A DNA stretch of 25,147 nt from CANHBY01 sp031374415 (GTDB lineage: Bacteria > Pseudomonadota > Gammaproteobacteria > Burkholderiales > Burkholderiaceae_C), in assembly GCA_031374415.1 (NCBI GenBank), contig JANMGB010000325.1, positions 1 to 25,147 of the forward strand, read 5' to 3'. Below are positions 23,348 to 25,147 of this stretch, in pieces. A model generated the notes under the pieces. The model had not been told where the DNA came from. It made no database searches and saw only the letters and a program-made list of their open reading frames with translations. The position numbers and the translations under genes were made by a program. Numbering within the stretch: the first letter of the stretch is position 1; each line of letters opens with the position of its first letter.

Positions 23348-24337
23348 TTACGCTCGCATGCTGGCAGACGCATTTGGCTCGCTTGGCGCGCTGGAAGCAC
23401 CGGCGGTGTGCGCCGCGAGTTGCGTCACAACGTCTGTCACGCGCGTGACAGACTCAATATCTAAAAGCTGGACATCGTAATCACGCGCTAAATCTTCGGC
23501 GTCGTCATCGTACCCTGCTTGCTTGATTGCAAGACGCGAGCCAAGCGACTTGCGCGCGCCGCGAGCGCTGGCGTCAAGTGCAACGTCTAGATCGGCGCTT
23601 ACTGCGCTAGCAAGTACGGCGTCCAACTCGGCGCGTGCGCTGACTGTAGCAGACGTTTCTGGGCGCGTCAGCACGTACACGTACGGCACGTCACCGATAA
23701 TGCTCGCAGTTGGTGGCACGGTATTCACCGCACTTTGCGCAGTACGTGACGCTGTCACCTCTGCAAACAATGCATCGCGTTCGCGCATGAGTGTTTCTAT
23801 TTCTTTTGTTGCCTGTTCTGTTTTTGCATTTGCTGTTGCTAGCTTGAAGACTTGTACATTGTTTTGTTTGCGCGCGGTTTCCAATGCCTTGTTCAGATTC
23901 TCAATTGTCACGTTGAGCTGCGCAATAGTTGCATCAGGTTGTACGACCGACTTGCGCAGCTCCTCCAGTTCGGTGTTCAGATTCTCAATTGTCTCGTTGA
24001 GCTGCGCAACAGTTGCATTGTTTTGTTCGCGCGTGTTTTTCAGGTCTGTCGCTGCTGCTTCAAGCTGCGCAACGATCACGCGTGCATCACGTAGTTCGTT
24101 GTTCAGATTCTTAATTGTTGCGTTGAGCTGCGCCATATTTGCATCGGGTTGTACGACCGACTTGCGCAGTTCCTCCAGTTCGGTGTTCAGATTCTCAATT
24201 GTTGCGTTGAGCTGCGCAACAATTGCATCGTTTTGTTCGCGCGCGGTTTCCAATGCCTTGTTCAGATTCTCATTTTCATTTTCTTTGATTTGTAGCTTTA
24301 GCTCCAATGTTTTGTAATTTTTTTTAATAGACGTCAT
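23348..24337 (-). CDS. Heptad-repeat coiled-coil protein with C-terminal domain
   Basis: ATG 24337 gives 330 residues (a TTG two codons earlier is less likely). Residues about 8-190 form a long coiled coil built from 28-residue (four-heptad) modules of the type QLNATIENLNTELEELRKS. The phrase ELEELRKSVVQPDA recurs exactly 70 residues (ten heptads) apart. The modules are also repeated at DNA level, implying recent expansion. The coil is rich in Asn and Gln and its DNA is less GC-rich than its neighbours. The C-terminal 120 residues look globular (VPYVYVLTRPE, RAELDAVLASAVSADLDVAL, LARDYDVQLLDIES) and are not recognised. A structural or scaffolding role is likely. The gene is divergent from the 24496 gene. 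Confidence 0.82.
   Translation of the reverse strand: MTSIKKNYKTLELKLQIKENENENLNKALETAREQNDAIVAQLNATIENLNTELEELRKSVVQPDANMAQLNATIKNLNNELRDARVIVAQLEAAATDLKNTREQNNATVAQLNETIENLNTELEELRKSVVQPDATIAQLNVTIENLNKALETARKQNNVQVFKLATANAKTEQATKEIETLMRERDALFAEVTASRTAQSAVNTVPPTASIIGDVPYVYVLTRPETSATVSARAELDAVLASAVSADLDVALDASARGARKSLGSRLAIKQAGYDDDAEDLARDYDVQLLDIESVTRVTDVVTQLAAHTAGASSAPSEPNASASMRA
23937..24200 (-). repeat. 210-base repeat inside the coiled-coil gene
   Basis: The stretch containing GGTTGTACGACCGACTTGCG begins at 23937 and again at 24147, 210 bases (70 codons) apart, and continues almost identically for over 50 bases. Shorter related copies (TTGAGCTGCGCAA type) occur about every 84 or 126 bases. 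Confidence 0.8.
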
Positions 24338-24371
24338 GCGCAACGTGTCTGGCGCAATGCGCCGTTAAGCG

Positions 24372-24379
24372 CCATATGC
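24372..24379 (-). promoter_or_regulatory. GCATATGG promoter-like element
   Basis: On the minus strand GCATATGG lies 35-42 bases before ATG 24337. It fits the GCATAAGG/GCATATG series. Confidence 0.4.
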
Positions 24380-24405
24380 ACGTGCGCGCACCTGGCGCGC
24401 GCGCG

Positions 24406-24412
24406 CCATAAA
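24406..24412 (+). promoter_or_regulatory. CCATAAA element before the 24496 gene
   Basis: CCATAAA lies 84-90 bases before ATG 24496, a similar distance to the element of the 20861 gene. The match to the series is partial. Confidence 0.3.
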
Positions 24413-24495
24413 CGCGCCGGCGCGCGGCGCGCAAGCTCGGACGCAGCCGGAGCAACTGGACGCACGCACACTCAACTCGTTAATTGGACAGGTTT

Positions 24496-25147
24496 ATGGC
24501 ATCCGTCACTCATGCGCTTCCCGCGCACATTATGCAAGAGTACACCAAAACCATTGCGGCAATCTACGCGCTATTTGCTGGAAACCAGCTTGAGGCGAGC
24601 AGAGCACTGCATGCGGTGGCGTCCGCACGGCGCAACGAGTTGCTGGCAGAACTTGGCGCGTGCATGGACGCGGACATTTGCATTGAGCTTGGCAAGCAGA
24701 TCGCAGACGAGACGCGCGCTCTCAACCAGATGCGCGCGCAAGACGCCACCCACAAGTCGCACGTGAACTTTATGAAACACTTGGCGTCTGCGGCGTCACA
24801 CCTGATCAGTGCCGTTCTTGGCGAGCCGTCCAATGACGTGCGCGACATGTACACGCTGTCGTGTTGGTTTGCCCAGGCGCATGTGAGCTTGGGCGTAGCG
24901 CCGTTCGCCGACAGCATTGGCCAAGCGCCGCAGCGCGCCACGGGCAAAAAGCGCGCGCGCGCTGCCGCGCCATCAAGCCACTCGGCCAGCGACGACTCGG
25001 ACCGCGAGGCGTCGCGACCACGTACAAACGCGGCCGACTCGGCGCGCGCGCCACCTGCAACTGCGCGCCGTCCGCGCAAGGCCCCCGCGCCCGCGCTCGC
25101 GCCCGCGCCCGCGCCTGAGCCCGCGCTCGCGCCTGCGCCTGCGCCTG
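24496..25147 (+). CDS. Unknown protein with basic Ala-Pro tail, 3' partial
   Basis: ATG 24496 opens a frame that stays open for 217 codons to the window edge, so the gene continues to the right. The first 150 residues look like a compact helical domain (HIMQEYTKTIAAIYALFAGN, RRNELLAELGACMDADICIE, SHVNFMKHLASAASHLISAV, MYTLSCWFAQAHVSLGV). From about residue 155 the sequence becomes basic and disordered (GKKRARAAAP, SDDSDREASRPR, ARRPRKAP) and then an Ala-Pro-Leu repeat (APALAPAPAP) that runs off the edge. The basic part could be a nuclear signal or bind nucleic acid. The helical domain has no motif I recognise. Base and codon use match the neighbouring genes (GC-rich third positions), and the frame is far longer than chance alternatives on this strand. 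Confidence 0.75.
   Translation, partial: MASVTHALPAHIMQEYTKTIAAIYALFAGNQLEASRALHAVASARRNELLAELGACMDADICIELGKQIADETRALNQMRAQDATHKSHVNFMKHLASAASHLISAVLGEPSNDVRDMYTLSCWFAQAHVSLGVAPFADSIGQAPQRATGKKRARAAAPSSHSASDDSDREASRPRTNAADSARAPPATARRPRKAPAPALAPAPAPEPALAPAPAP

Larger units (their letters stand above)
24351..24424. repeat. Cluster of GC palindromes in a divergent intergenic region
   Basis: GGCGCAATGCGCC (24351-24363), GGCGCGCGCGCGCC (24394-24407) and CGCGCCGGCGCG (24413-24424) are each perfect or single-centre palindromes. They lie between the starts at 24337 and 24496 and may be protein-binding sites or structure in the leaders. Confidence 0.6.

Noticed and set aside
1..25147. Circular or complete small genome
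   Set aside because: The genes at both edges are cut, and the right-edge frame does not continue into the left-edge frame.

Overview
The window looks like a piece of a large, GC-rich eukaryotic double-stranded DNA virus genome, or of a virus-derived insertion in an algal or protist genome. The reasons are: intronless genes packed on both strands; a eukaryotic-type DNA primase small subunit; a RING-finger protein; a membrane-anchored surface protein with SPPP linkers of the kind seen in algal wall proteins; and many lineage-specific Ala-rich proteins with no family I recognise. There is no rRNA, tRNA, CRISPR array or transposase. I cannot name the virus group from this window alone; no capsid protein, polymerase or packaging ATPase is present.

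Layout, left to right. A multi-pass membrane protein cut by the left edge (1-1656) converges on the primase gene (3331-1772) across an array of 12-base GCTAGCTAGCTG units. A promoter-rich gap leads to a type II membrane protein of about 1300 residues with thrombospondin type 3 repeats and four proline-rich linkers (3654-7565). Next come a DUF6496-type protein (8047-7601), an unknown protein (8170-8763), a RING protein (10497-8830), a CxxC-rich protein (12769-10745) and a small unknown protein (13347-12853). The largest gene (13414-18357) encodes a 1647-residue helical protein with a possible ADP-ribosyltransferase-like segment. An AT-rich non-coding block follows (18358-19742), holding seven copies of a 190/201-base tandem repeat. 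On its far side are an aquaporin-like channel with altered NPA motifs (20588-19743), an unknown gene, a permuted papain-like (NlpC/P60, YiiX-type) protein (21400-22329), an unknown Ala-rich protein, a heptad-repeat coiled-coil protein (24337-23348), and a gene running off the right edge (24496 onward).

The genes do not form one pathway. The primase points to the virus making its own replication primers. The surface protein, the membrane protein and the channel suggest cell-surface or virion-membrane roles. The RING protein and the papain-like protein are candidates for acting on host proteins or lipids. Many starts share one upstream architecture: an element of the GCATAAGG or GCATATG type about 35-65 bases before ATG, often followed by a CA-rich or alternating purine-pyrimidine leader. 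The most unusual parts are the AT-rich repeat array, a 67-base perfect purine-pyrimidine alternation in a divergent promoter, the aquaporin-like protein, and the possible ADP-ribosyltransferase-like segment in the giant protein.
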